Positions 13,954 to 19,373 of a stretch of DNA of 24,379 bases are shown here, piece by piece (position 1 is the first letter of the stretch; every line of letters starts with the position of its first letter). Source of the DNA: DATDSR01 sp036517855. Lineage in GTDB: Bacteria > Patescibacteriota > Minisyncoccia > Phycocordibacterales > DATDSR01. The notes beneath the pieces were generated by a model that was given only the letters and a program-made list of their open reading frames with translations, ran no database searches and was not told the origin of the DNA. The translations under genes and the position numbers were made by a program. The stretch is taken from positions 1 through 24,379 of the forward strand of contig DATDSR010000019.1 in NCBI GenBank assembly GCA_036517855.1, in the 5' to 3' direction.

Positions 13954-14285
13954 AAAACTTTTTTACCTTGCTATCTGGTTTTAAAAGGGTTTTCAGACAC
14001 AAAAAGCGTGCAAGCTTAGAGCATCATATTATCAATTCAGATCGTGACTGGCGCTTGATTCTGATTATCTTCTTCCTGGGGCTTATTGCTTCTGCGGCCT
14101 CCCACTATATTATTTTTATCAAATTTGATGTTGTCCCGGTTGATGTTACCGACGAGGCTCCTCCTGTTATGCGATTTTTACTCAAAGACGGGTTGGTGAA
14201 GGCTGTTGGTGAGTACCGAGCCAAAGAGACAAGCCTCAATGCCTTGATGGAAAGCCGTCCTACCGTTGTTGACCCATCAAAGTAA
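13950..14285 (+). CDS. Small membrane protein ending the pil operon (111 aa)
   Basis: An unrecognised 111-aa protein coupled to pilO by ATGA. The first 34 residues are basic (FKRVFRHKKR), and one transmembrane helix lies at about 35-57 (LILIIFFLGLIASAASHYIIF). The remainder is extracytoplasmic and ends SLNALMESRPTVVDPSK. It stands where PilP would be in other bacteria but has no lipoprotein cysteine and no HQ-type PilP domain. It may be a CPR-specific third component of the PilN/PilO complex; that is inference from the operon. The tRNA-Arg promoter -35 begins inside its last codons. Confidence 0.65.
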   Translation: MKNFFTLLSGFKRVFRHKKRASLEHHIINSDRDWRLILIIFFLGLIASAASHYIIFIKFDVVPVDVTDEAPPVMRFLLKDGLVKAVGEYRAKETSLNALMESRPTVVDPSK

Positions 14286-14297
14286 TAGCCGTAGACT
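14269..14297 (+). promoter_or_regulatory. tRNA-Arg promoter
   Basis: TTGACC (14269-14274), 17-nt spacer, TAGACT (14292-14297). The predicted start is near 14304, 3 nt before the tRNA. The -35 lies in the end of the preceding CDS. Confidence 0.75.
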
Positions 14298-14306
14298 GCT
14301 CGTGTT

Positions 14307-14378
14307 GCCCCCGTAGCTTAACGGATAAAGCAGCGCTCTTCTAAGGCGCTGATGGAGGTTCGATTCCTCCCGGGGGCA
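14307..14378 (+). tRNA. tRNA-Arg (anticodon TCT)
   Basis: A 72-nt cloverleaf with a perfect 7-bp acceptor stem GCCCCCG/CGGGGGC, D stem GCTT/AAGC, anticodon loop CTTCTAA (TCT, reads AGA/AGG), T stem GGAGG/CCTCC with loop TTCGATT, and discriminator A. CCA is not encoded; the next bases are TTG. The last four bases also pair with downstream sequence in the element that follows. Confidence 0.95.
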
Positions 14379-14463
14379 TTGAGAGCTGGCGAGCAATGCC
14401 AGGCGGAGGCCGACGGGCCGAGCCGGGGTCGCGACTTTTCGCACCGGCGAAAAAGTTGTGACC
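14375..14463 (+). other. tRNA-tail structured element, short copy (after tRNA-Arg)
   Basis: GGCATTG (14375-14381), whose first four bases are the tRNA 3' end, pairs with CAATGCC (14394-14400) around a loop beginning with AGAG. A G/C-rich middle section follows, then a long hairpin 14427-14463 that opens GGTCGCGA and closes TTGTGACC, with arm ends TTTTCGC/GCGAAAA around ACCG. The opening and closing boxes are shared with the copies at 14916 and 17659. No T-run follows, so it is not an ordinary terminator. Confidence 0.65.
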
Positions 14464-14481
14464 ATATGGTAAAGTGTAGGT

Positions 14482-14487
14482 TAAACT
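14482..14487 (+). promoter_or_regulatory. Possible -10 box of the GIY-YIG gene
   Basis: TAAACT ends 7 nt before ATG 14495, which would leave a 1-nt leader. There is no -35 at the right distance; TTGTGA at 14456-14461, in the tail element, is 20 nt upstream. Confidence 0.35.
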
Positions 14488-14494
14488 GGCCGCG

Positions 14495-14740
14495 ATGTAC
14501 TACGTCTATGTTCTAAAGGGCGTTAGAAATGGCAAACGGTATATTGGGTACAGTGGCAAATTACCCGAGGCAAGATTAAAGGAGCACAACAATGGCTCCA
14601 ATAGATACACCAAGATGAACGGACCTTTTGAGTTAATTCACAAAGAGGAGTATGCTGATAAAACAATTGCGATCAAGCGGGAAAACTTCCTGAAAAGTGG
14701 TCAGGGCAGGAAGTTTCTCGATGATTTGTTGGGCAGTTAG
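14495..14740 (+). CDS. GIY-YIG domain protein (UPF0213-like)
   Basis: An 81-aa single-domain GIY-YIG nuclease-like protein. Visible motifs: YYVYVLKG and RYIGYSGKL, the two strands that name the family, ARLKEHNNGS with the conserved R and H, and the C-terminal AIKRENFLKSGQGRKFLDDLL with the catalytic glutamate position (RE). Small stand-alone members are thought to act on DNA or RNA; targets are unknown. A perfect 10-bp inverted repeat (14683-14692/14707-14716) lies in the gene end. The stop is inside the acceptor stem of tRNA-Val, so the CDS overlaps the tRNA by 10 nt. Confidence 0.85.
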   Translation: MYYVYVLKGVRNGKRYIGYSGKLPEARLKEHNNGSNRYTKMNGPFELIHKEEYADKTIAIKRENFLKSGQGRKFLDDLLGS

Positions 14741-14803
14741 CTCAGTCGGTAGAGCAACCCCTTTACACGGGGAAGGTCGGGGGTTCGAGTCCTCCACTGC
14801 CCA
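14731..14803 (+). tRNA. tRNA-Val (anticodon TAC)
   Basis: A 73-nt cloverleaf: acceptor GGGCAGT/ACTGCCC, D stem GCTC/GAGC, anticodon loop TTTACAC (TAC), T stem GGGGG/CCTCC (one G-U) with loop TTCGAGT, discriminator A. CCA is not encoded. The first base pair of the anticodon stem is A-A, leaving four strong pairs. The first 10 nt are also the end of the GIY-YIG CDS, and no separate promoter is evident, so it may be processed from that transcript. Confidence 0.93.
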
Positions 14804-14809
14804 CAGTTT

Positions 14810-14838
14810 CAGCCGAAGGCTGACCAGCCTCTGGCTGG
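14810..14838. repeat. Double-hairpin repeat, unit 1
   Basis: CAGCC-GAA-GGCTG followed by CCAGCC-TCT-GGCTGG. Unit 2 at 14872 has the same plan (hairpin, one base, hairpin), and both follow GTTT or TTT. Confidence 0.6.
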
Positions 14839-14920
14839 GGTAGAGCAACCCCTTTACACGGGCATTGGGTTTCCGCCAAAGGCGGATCAGCCTCGGGCTG
14901 ACGAGTCCTCGACCGCGCAC
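14839..14920 (+). pseudogene. Broken tRNA copy (tRNA-Val-like) interrupted by a double-hairpin repeat
   Basis: GGTAGAGCAACCCC, TTTACACGGG (together 14840-14863) repeats 24 nt of tRNA-Val exactly, from the D arm through the anticodon loop. CGAGTCCTC (14902-14910) repeats part of its T arm. Between them lies double-hairpin unit 2, and the 5' acceptor half is replaced. The 3' end CGCGCAC resembles that of tRNA-Leu(GAG) rather than tRNA-Val. It cannot fold as a cloverleaf. Confidence 0.7.
14872..14900. repeat. Double-hairpin repeat, unit 2, inside the broken tRNA
   Basis: TCCGCC-AAA-GGCGGA, one T, then CAGCC-TCG-GGCTG. Compared with unit 1, the first stem differs on both arms in a compensating way. 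Confidence 0.6.
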
Positions 14921-15056
14921 TGTGAGCTAGTCGAACAGTGCGAGCCACAGGGCTGATTAGTAAATCATGTCGTGAGACAAGGCCCGACCCAGTAGGTCAT
15001 TCTACTGAATGAGGCGGGGTCGCGAAAATTCCCAGCAGGGAATTATTCGTGACCAC
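14916..15056 (+). other. tRNA-tail structured element, long copy 1
   Basis: CGCACTGT (14916-14923), which includes the 3' end of the broken tRNA, pairs with ACAGTGCG (14935-14942). A ~75-nt core follows (14943-15018) with the small hairpins TGATT-AGTA-AATCA and CAGTAG-GTCATT-CTACTG, the latter competing with TCATTC-TACT-GAATGA. The closing hairpin (15018-15053) opens GGTCGCGAA and ends TTCGTGACC with tip AATTCCC/GGGAATT. The core is nearly identical to 17687-17770. Any function is unknown. Confidence 0.75.
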
Positions 15057-15078
15057 AAAAAGAGATACGTTATGTTGT

Positions 15079-15107
15079 TTGTATGGAAACACAAAATGTG
15101 CTACAAA
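15079..15107 (+). promoter_or_regulatory. Promoter of the 101-aa ORF, leaderless type
   Basis: TTGTAT (15079-15084), 17-nt spacer, TACAAA (15102-15107), 6 nt to ATG 15114. Moderate match to consensus. Confidence 0.5.
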
Positions 15108-15113
15108 GTTAAT

Positions 15114-15419
15114 ATGATTGAGCAACCACAAGAAGGTAAGAGCCCAAGTGAGCTTGAGAGGCTGTACTCTTTATCGACTAGGCTACTGTCAAACCCCGAA
15201 GCTTGTAAGAGCGCAAGGGGGAAAGTAATAAGCCCCGAGGTTTTAATTGGGCTATCGCAACAATTGAAGGAAACGGGGAGAGAGAGCGTGCGATACAACG
15301 ACATTCTTGATCAATTGCCAAATGTTATATTATCTGGAGAGGAATATGGTGGTTATAGCGTAAGATCACTTTTTGAAACAATCGATGTTCTCCAGAAGGA
15401 GGTGGGTTTAGGGGCATAG
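15114..15419 (+). CDS. Hypothetical protein (101 aa)
   Basis: An unrecognised 101-aa soluble protein, mostly helical (SELERLYSLSTRLLSNPEACKS...EVLIGLSQQLKETG). The frame extends upstream to 15009 and has an earlier ATG at 15072, but that part lies on the tRNA-tail element. ATG 15114 fits the 6-nt spacing from a -10-like box seen at other genes here. The pseudouridine synthase starts 5 nt after its stop, so the two are probably co-transcribed. No motif suggests a function. Confidence 0.6.
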   Translation: MIEQPQEGKSPSELERLYSLSTRLLSNPEACKSARGKVISPEVLIGLSQQLKETGRESVRYNDILDQLPNVILSGEEYGGYSVRSLFETIDVLQKEVGLGA

Positions 15420-15424
15420 CATAC

Positions 15425-16159
15425 ATGGACCCGCGCGTAATATACGAAGATGCGGATGTGCTGGTTATCGACAAACCGGCGGGGCTTAACGTGCATGCTG
15501 ATGGACGAACGCAAGAATTGACTCTTGGGGATTGGTTGCTCGAGAAATATCCCGGGATGAAGGACGTGGGCGAGCCATTTACCACGCTTGACGGACGAGT
15601 GTTCCCACGACCGGGAATAGTGCATCGGCTTGATCGCGACACGTCGGGCGTGATGATTTTGGCTAAAACTCCCGAAGCCTTCACATACCTTAAAGAGCAG
15701 TTCAAAGAGCACAAAGTTAAGAAGGAATATTTGGCCCTTGTATATGGCCACGTGAGCGGGGAGAGTGGCGTGATAGATACGCCTATTGGCAAAAGTAAAA
15801 AGGACTTTCGCCAACGCGAAGCCGGTCCCGAATCGGGAGGCGCCAAGCGCGAAGCACGCACTGTGTGGGAGATGAAAGAGCGCTTGGTGGATGCTGCGGG
15901 ACACCAGTTTAGCCTCCTGCACGTGCGCCCCGAGACTGGCCGCACGCATCAGATTAGAGCCCATATGAAGTCCCTCGGCTACCCCGTCACCTGCGACAGC
16001 CTCTACGCCAGAGGCCGCATCTGCGTGCCCCCAATGACCCGCCACAGCCTCCACGCCACCAAGCTCTCGCTCGTTTTACCCTCCGGCGAGGCAAAAGTTT
16101 TCGAAAGCCCATTGCGAGATGATTTTAGACAAGCCCTTTACTCTTTAGATAAAGTATGA
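15425..16159 (+). CDS. RluA/RluD-family pseudouridine synthase
   Basis: A 244-aa RNA pseudouridine synthase of the RluA family, which isomerises specific uridines in rRNA or tRNA. The catalytic signature HRLDRDTSGVMILAK (67-81) is intact, with D70 the expected nucleophile. Motif I (VLVIDKPAGLNVH) and the C-terminal RPETGRTHQIRAHM with L-G-Y-P-V are also typical. There is no N-terminal S4 domain, unlike full RluD/RluC. The rRNA site cannot be assigned by eye. A G/C-rich 3' half gives long antisense reading frames that I regard as shadows. Confidence 0.93.
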   Translation: MDPRVIYEDADVLVIDKPAGLNVHADGRTQELTLGDWLLEKYPGMKDVGEPFTTLDGRVFPRPGIVHRLDRDTSGVMILAKTPEAFTYLKEQFKEHKVKKEYLALVYGHVSGESGVIDTPIGKSKKDFRQREAGPESGGAKREARTVWEMKERLVDAAGHQFSLLHVRPETGRTHQIRAHMKSLGYPVTCDSLYARGRICVPPMTRHSLHATKLSLVLPSGEAKVFESPLRDDFRQALYSLDKV

Positions 16160-16236
16160 CAACCTAATCTCCAGAACCGCGCCTATTGTGGCCCAAACGC
16201 ACATTCCCAAACCAAAACGAAGGAAGGATAGAAGTT

Positions 16237-16980
16237 ATGGCAACCGACGGCCCCACCCCGGTACCCTGCAATCCTGACATCTTCAAGAAAGGCAGAGGTG
16301 TATGCATCGTCGACGGCAGTTCCAACGCAGTTGAGCGTTGGGTACAATCCGTCGCCAAGAAGGCGAACGCTCAAGTTGACTGGCATTACAGTGGCGGTCG
16401 AGCGAACGTTCTTCACCTCGGCGACGACGCAAGTCGTCAGCGTGTTCTGAACGCAATTCACGAGCTTGAAAGCGAACTCAATGGAACCATTCTCGATGTC
16501 GGCGGCCCCGCTCTCTACAGGAACGGCGTCGAAAACTCCGAAGATGGGGAGCCGCAAGGAGCGGTCGTCCGCGAGATTAACGGCCAGCTGGTCTTGGATG
16601 ATCCGGATGCCTTGGCCGTGATTCATGCGGTGGGGAAACACAACTGCCGCAACACGCTGGAACTGAACGCCGATCGCGTCGAACACTTCAAGCGGCGTCT
16701 CACAGATCGCGGCATGACCCCCGTGCAAGCGGTAATCGTGCTCTTGAACGTTGATGACGTTCACGGCGGTCCGCTCGCCGACGCACTGATGCCCGGATAC
16801 AACTGGCAGGAAATCCGCGACAAGGGAGAAGTTCCTTTCGCGCGAGGGCTCGCCATGCGAGATGGTATTCAGGAAGCGCTCGGTACTTTCGACAATGACG
16901 CCGCTACGAAGTTGCGGAGCATGAGCGACGTGGCTGTCGTGGTTGTTGACCACGGCGTCGCCGAAGTGTTCGCGGCCTAA
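16237..16980 (+). CDS. Hypothetical soluble protein with SD-led start (247 aa)
   Basis: An unrecognised 247-aa protein. The frame is open from ATG 16186, but ATG 16237 is preceded by AGGAAGG (SD) at a usable distance and starts the more natural sequence MATDGPTPVPCNP. Alternating strand/helix segments (GVCIVDGSSNAVERWV, ANVLHLGDDASRQRVLNAI, QAVIVLLNVDDVHGG, VAVVVVDHGV) suggest an alpha/beta fold, with no catalytic signature. Codon use is visibly richer in G and C than in the neighbours, and it is one of the few genes here with a strong SD and a leader. It could be a highly expressed or an acquired gene. A terminator-like hairpin follows. Confidence 0.75.
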   Translation: MATDGPTPVPCNPDIFKKGRGVCIVDGSSNAVERWVQSVAKKANAQVDWHYSGGRANVLHLGDDASRQRVLNAIHELESELNGTILDVGGPALYRNGVENSEDGEPQGAVVREINGQLVLDDPDALAVIHAVGKHNCRNTLELNADRVEHFKRRLTDRGMTPVQAVIVLLNVDDVHGGPLADALMPGYNWQEIRDKGEVPFARGLAMRDGIQEALGTFDNDAATKLRSMSDVAVVVVDHGVAEVFAA

Positions 16981-16998
16981 ACTCGAGATGGCACAACG

Positions 16999-17033
16999 GG
17001 CGCACGACCTTGGGGTACGGCGCCTTTTCTTTT
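16999..17033 (+). terminator. Intrinsic terminator candidate
   Basis: GGCGC (16999-17003) pairs with GCGCC (17020-17024), with an inner ACC/GGT, followed by TTTTCTTTT (17025-17033). It lies 18 nt after the stop of the 247-aa gene. The stem is short but the T-run is good. Confidence 0.55.
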
Positions 17034-17060
17034 ACACTGTCCATCGAATTTCATGAGCCC

Positions 17061-17089
17061 TTGCGGGGCTTGGCAAAGTTTGATAGAGT
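17061..17089 (+). promoter_or_regulatory. Candidate rplS promoter
   Basis: TTGCGG (17061-17066), 17-nt spacer, TAGAGT (17084-17089). The -10 ends 7 nt before ATG 17097, again near-leaderless. The hexamers are weak. Confidence 0.4.
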
Positions 17090-17096
17090 GGGCACC

Positions 17097-17564
17097 ATGG
17101 CTATAAACAAGGCAACACACGAAGAGCGACAGAAGCTGGACCTCCGTCCAGGTGATGTGGTGCGTGTGACCCAGACTATCGAAGAGAAGAGCGAGAAGAA
17201 GAAGGCCGACAAGAAGATGGAGAAGCAGACCCGCACCCGCAACCAGATGTTTGAGGGCACCGTTATCGCTCGCAAGCACGGAGGCGAAGTGGGCGGCACT
17301 TTCACCGTGCGCAAGGTAGCTTCGGGCGTGGGAGTGGAGAAGATCTTCCCCCTCTATTCACCCGGCATTTCTAAAATCGAAGTGGTGAGTCGCTCCAAGG
17401 CTCGTCGAGCCAAACTCTACTATATCCGTAAGAAGGCCGCTAAAGAAATCTCGCGCAAGATGCGCCAAGAGCGCTTCTCGGCCACAGCCTCAAACATCGC
17501 CGACGAGTTACCAGCGGCCGAAGCCGCCGTCCCAGAGGTTGCAACTGCCGAAGTAGCAGGCTAA
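17097..17564 (+). CDS. rplS: 50S ribosomal protein L19
   Basis: A 155-aa L19, which sits at the interface of the ribosomal subunits. Family blocks: DLRPGDVVRVTQTI, NQMFEGTVIARKHGGEVGGTFTVRKVASGVGVEKIFPLYSPGISKIEVV, and RRAKLYYIRKK. It is longer than the usual ~115 residues for two reasons. A lysine/glutamate-rich insertion (~residues 28-48, SEKKKADKKMEKQTRTRNQ) lies between the first two blocks, and an alanine/glutamate-rich C-terminal tail (~125-155) follows. The frame is open back to 17010, but L19 similarity and the ATG at 17097 set the start. The tRNA-Leu(GAG) promoter begins inside its 3' end. Confidence 0.95.
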   Translation: MAINKATHEERQKLDLRPGDVVRVTQTIEEKSEKKKADKKMEKQTRTRNQMFEGTVIARKHGGEVGGTFTVRKVASGVGVEKIFPLYSPGISKIEVVSRSKARRAKLYYIRKKAAKEISRKMRQERFSATASNIADELPAAEAAVPEVATAEVAG

Positions 17565-17567
17565 TAT
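17539..17567 (+). promoter_or_regulatory. tRNA-Leu(GAG) promoter inside the rplS 3' end
   Basis: TTGCAA (17539-17544), 17-nt spacer, TAATAT (17562-17567), which includes the rplS stop codon. The predicted start is near 17574, 5 nt before the tRNA. Confidence 0.7.
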
Positions 17568-17578
17568 TTACTTACGCT

Positions 17579-17662
17579 GCGCGCGTGACGGAACTGGTAT
17601 ACGTGCACGCTTGAGGGGCGTGTGGCCGCAAGGCCGTGGAGGTTCAAGTCCTCTCGCGCGCA
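17579..17662 (+). tRNA. tRNA-Leu (anticodon GAG)
   Basis: An 84-nt class II tRNA: acceptor GCGCGCG/CGCGCGC, anticodon stem CACGC/GCGTG with loop TTGAGGG (GAG), long variable arm GGCC-GCAA-GGCC, T stem GGAGG/CCTCT with loop TTCAAGT, discriminator A. No encoded CCA. Its 3' end is the first strand of the structured element that follows. Confidence 0.95.
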
Positions 17663-17797
17663 CAACGAGCGAAGGTGAGTTGTGCGAGTCGCAGGGCTGA
17701 TTAGTAAATCATGTCGTGAGACGAGGCCCGACCCAGTAGGTCATTCTACTGAATGAGGCGGGGTCGCGAAAATTTACAGCAGTAAATTATTTGTGAC
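17659..17797 (+). other. tRNA-tail structured element, long copy 2
   Basis: CGCACAAC (17659-17666), beginning inside the tRNA-Leu acceptor, pairs with GTTGTGCG (17679-17686) around a loop starting GAG. The core 17687-17770 differs from copy 1 by three bases. The final hairpin (GGTCGCGAA ... TTTGTGACC) has tip arms AATTTAC/GTAAATT, where copy 1 has AATTCCC/GGGAATT: two compensatory pair changes plus one G-C to G-U. The first stem also differs by three compensatory pairs (AAC/GTT versus TGT/ACA). This is good evidence for a folded RNA or DNA. Confidence 0.8.
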
Positions 17798-17807
17798 CAC
17801 AGACTTT

Positions 17808-17851
17808 AGATTTATATAAAGAAACGTCGCATGGGATGAGCCCATGCGACG
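17808..17851 (-). terminator. Intrinsic terminator of the minus-strand membrane gene
   Basis: A perfect 11-bp stem CGTCGCATGGG/CCCATGCGACG (17825-17835, 17841-17851) with a 5-nt loop. On the minus strand it is followed by TTTCTTTATAT. It lies 17 nt after the stop at 17869. Confidence 0.85.
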
Positions 17852-17868
17852 CGGAAGTGTACCGAAAC

Positions 17869-18777
17869 CTAGTAGCGAATGACGACCGGCACTGCCCACA
17901 AGAGCTTACGCCCTGCATAGAGGATGGTGTCGGCCACCAGCTTCTCGAGGATGATAGCAACACCGCCGGCGGCGAGTCCGGCCAGGAGACCGTAGAAGGG
18001 TGTCCCCGCAAAGAATCCAACCGCTATGCCCAGCGTTCCGTAAGCAAGCGTGCTCACGTAGGCGTCCAGCCGTGAGAGTTTGAGGAGTCCCGCCGGGATG
18101 ATGGCCGCCAATCCGAGGGTGATGAGACCAGCCGCGATCGCCACAAAGACTAACGAGGTTGGCCACCAGAAGATGGCCCACAGGTAGTAACTGAGTCGCT
18201 TTCCTCCAGACATTGCCACACTGTCTCCAGTTAGAGCTGGCAGACGTGTGAAGGGCACCAGTCGATTGCCCTTGTTGCAGAAGAGACCTAGTGGGATACA
18301 TGCGAGACCGAGGCCGAGTATCCCCCCTGCTACTATCAGGGCACCTTCATCGTTGCCACCGGTTGCCACCACACCGCACACACTAACGCCCAGGGATACC
18401 ACTACCGCGCTGAGAAATGAGAGCATAGCTACGGCAACCTCGCCCACCGTTGTGTTTGTGGCGATTCCCCAGATTGTGGCGGGCAGGTTCTTCAGCCATG
18501 TGACGAAATCGCTCCACTCTTTGCGGATGTCCGCTTTGGCCGCCTTTGCCCCGACTCGCGCGAATTTGGCGAGAGCGAGTGTGAGTTGCCAAACTTCCCA
18601 CAACCCTTCTCGCATTCCTGCCACTAATTCGCGGGGGAAGAAGACGATGCCGATGGTGAATGATGTGAGGATAAATGCCTCCATCCAGTTCACGTAACTT
18701 GGGGCGACGAAGCTACCGATGATGCCGCCAAAGCCTGCGGCCAAGAGCTTTCTGATGGTTCTAACGTTCTTGTCCAA
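17869..18777 (-). CDS. Polytopic membrane protein of unknown function (302 aa)
   Basis: An unrecognised 302-aa integral membrane protein. Hydrophobic stretches lie at about residues 9-28, 32-47, 110-135, 145-165, 198-232 and 243-278; the last ones are rich in glycine and alanine (GTLGIAVGFFAGTPFYGLLAGLAAGGVAIIL). A charged, tryptophan-containing amphipathic segment lies at ~75-105 (KADIRKEWSDFVTWLKNL). The start is TTG (18775-18777 on the complement), supported by an SD (GAGAGG) about 6 nt upstream. The gene is G/C-rich, ends in a strong terminator, and is the only long minus-strand gene in the tRNA region. No transporter signature was recognised. Confidence 0.75.
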   Translation of the reverse strand: MDKNVRTIRKLLAAGFGGIIGSFVAPSYVNWMEAFILTSFTIGIVFFPRELVAGMREGLWEVWQLTLALAKFARVGAKAAKADIRKEWSDFVTWLKNLPATIWGIATNTTVGEVAVAMLSFLSAVVVSLGVSVCGVVATGGNDEGALIVAGGILGLGLACIPLGLFCNKGNRLVPFTRLPALTGDSVAMSGGKRLSYYLWAIFWWPTSLVFVAIAAGLITLGLAAIIPAGLLKLSRLDAYVSTLAYGTLGIAVGFFAGTPFYGLLAGLAAGGVAIILEKLVADTILYAGRKLLWAVPVVIRY

Positions 18778-18813
18778 CTTAACCTCTCTTCCTGGTCGTC
18801 AAAGACCTTCCAC

Positions 18814-18842
18814 TCGCAAAGCTAACATTTCCCTTGTAGAAT
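18814..18842 (+). promoter_or_regulatory. tRNA-Leu(CAG) promoter
   Basis: TCGCAA (18814-18819), 17-nt spacer, TAGAAT (18837-18842). The predicted start at about 18849 is 3 nt before the tRNA. Confidence 0.6.
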
Positions 18843-18851
18843 GCAACTCAC

Positions 18852-18935
18852 GCCCGGGTGGCGAAATTGGCAGACGCGCTGGCTTCAGGAGCCAGTGGGA
18901 GCAATCCCTTGGAGGTTCAAGTCCTCTCCCGGGCA
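18852..18935 (+). tRNA. tRNA-Leu (anticodon CAG)
   Basis: An 84-nt class II tRNA: acceptor GCCCGGG/CCCGGGC, anticodon stem CTGGC/GCCAG with loop TTCAGGA (CAG), variable arm GGGA-GCAA-TCCC, T loop TTCAAGT, discriminator A, no encoded CCA. Its tail GGCACA (18932-18937) is complementary to TGTGCC at 18985-18990. Confidence 0.95.
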
Positions 18936-19010
18936 CAACACGATCTATCAAGGGTCAAGACCCCTAATTTCCTGACCTATTAAATGTGCCTCGACCTCGG
19001 GAGAGGTTGA
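18932..19010 (+). other. Possible divergent tRNA-tail fold after tRNA-Leu(CAG)
   Basis: The tRNA tail GGCACA (18932-18937) can pair with TGTGCC (18985-18990), and an 8-bp hairpin (TCGACCTC-GGGA-GAGGTTGA, one G-U) follows at 18991-19010. The plan resembles the other tRNA-tail elements, but the GGTCGCGA/GTGACC boxes are absent. The pairing may be chance. Confidence 0.3.
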
Positions 19011-19020
19011 ACCGCCCCCT

Positions 19021-19173
19021 CTAATCGTTCTTCATCGCCGTTGCTTCAAGCTCCTCAAACTCAAGCATCATCTGATCCAATTCTCGCTCGATGATCTCGA
19101 TTGCGAAGCGACTGCGCCTCACGCAGTCTATTGCTCCGGTGGCGAAGGCGTAGAGGTCGGAGTTCTCGACCAT
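19021..19173 (-). CDS. Hypothetical small acidic helical protein (50 aa)
   Basis: A 50-aa ORF with an SD-like GAGAAGG about 8 nt before ATG 19173. The sequence (MVENSDLYAFATGAIDCVRR..., then FAIEIIERELDQMMLEFEEL) suggests one long, acidic, possibly coiled-coil helix. No family recognised. A longer antisense frame in this region (19061-19576) lacks comparable start signals. This gene is moderately supported by the SD and the natural amino-acid pattern only. Confidence 0.45.
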   Translation of the reverse strand: MVENSDLYAFATGAIDCVRRSRFAIEIIERELDQMMLEFEELEATAMKND

Positions 19174-19373
19174 ATTTTGTGCCTTCTCTTAACCCACGTA
19201 CCCGGTTCGACGATACCGAGTCAGGAACACTCGTGGCTATTAATGTGTTCCCGTGCAAGTGTGCGCGAACCAGGTGGTCAAATGTAGGTGGCTGTTTCTT
19301 GTAACAAACCACAAATTCAGGAGGCCTTGCAAAACGGGAAAGAAATGTTAGGGTACTGGCAGAGGGGGTGAAC

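Noticed and set aside
15325..16054. Two long minus-strand frames opposite the pseudouridine synthase
   Set aside because: The plus strand encodes a complete RluA-family enzyme with its catalytic motif. The minus frames are shadows.
16183..16953. A 256-codon minus-strand reading frame opposite the gene at 16237
   Set aside because: It is the mirror of a G/C-rich gene that has an SD and a natural protein pattern; the minus frame has no comparable start signal.
14375..17797. CRISPR array or simple intrinsic terminators after tRNA genes
   Set aside because: The copies are far apart and joined to tRNAs, with no repeat-spacer periodicity, and no T-run follows the hairpins.
18248..18697. 149-codon plus-strand frame within the minus-strand membrane gene
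   Set aside because: The minus gene has SD, membrane helices and a terminator. The plus frame has no start signals.
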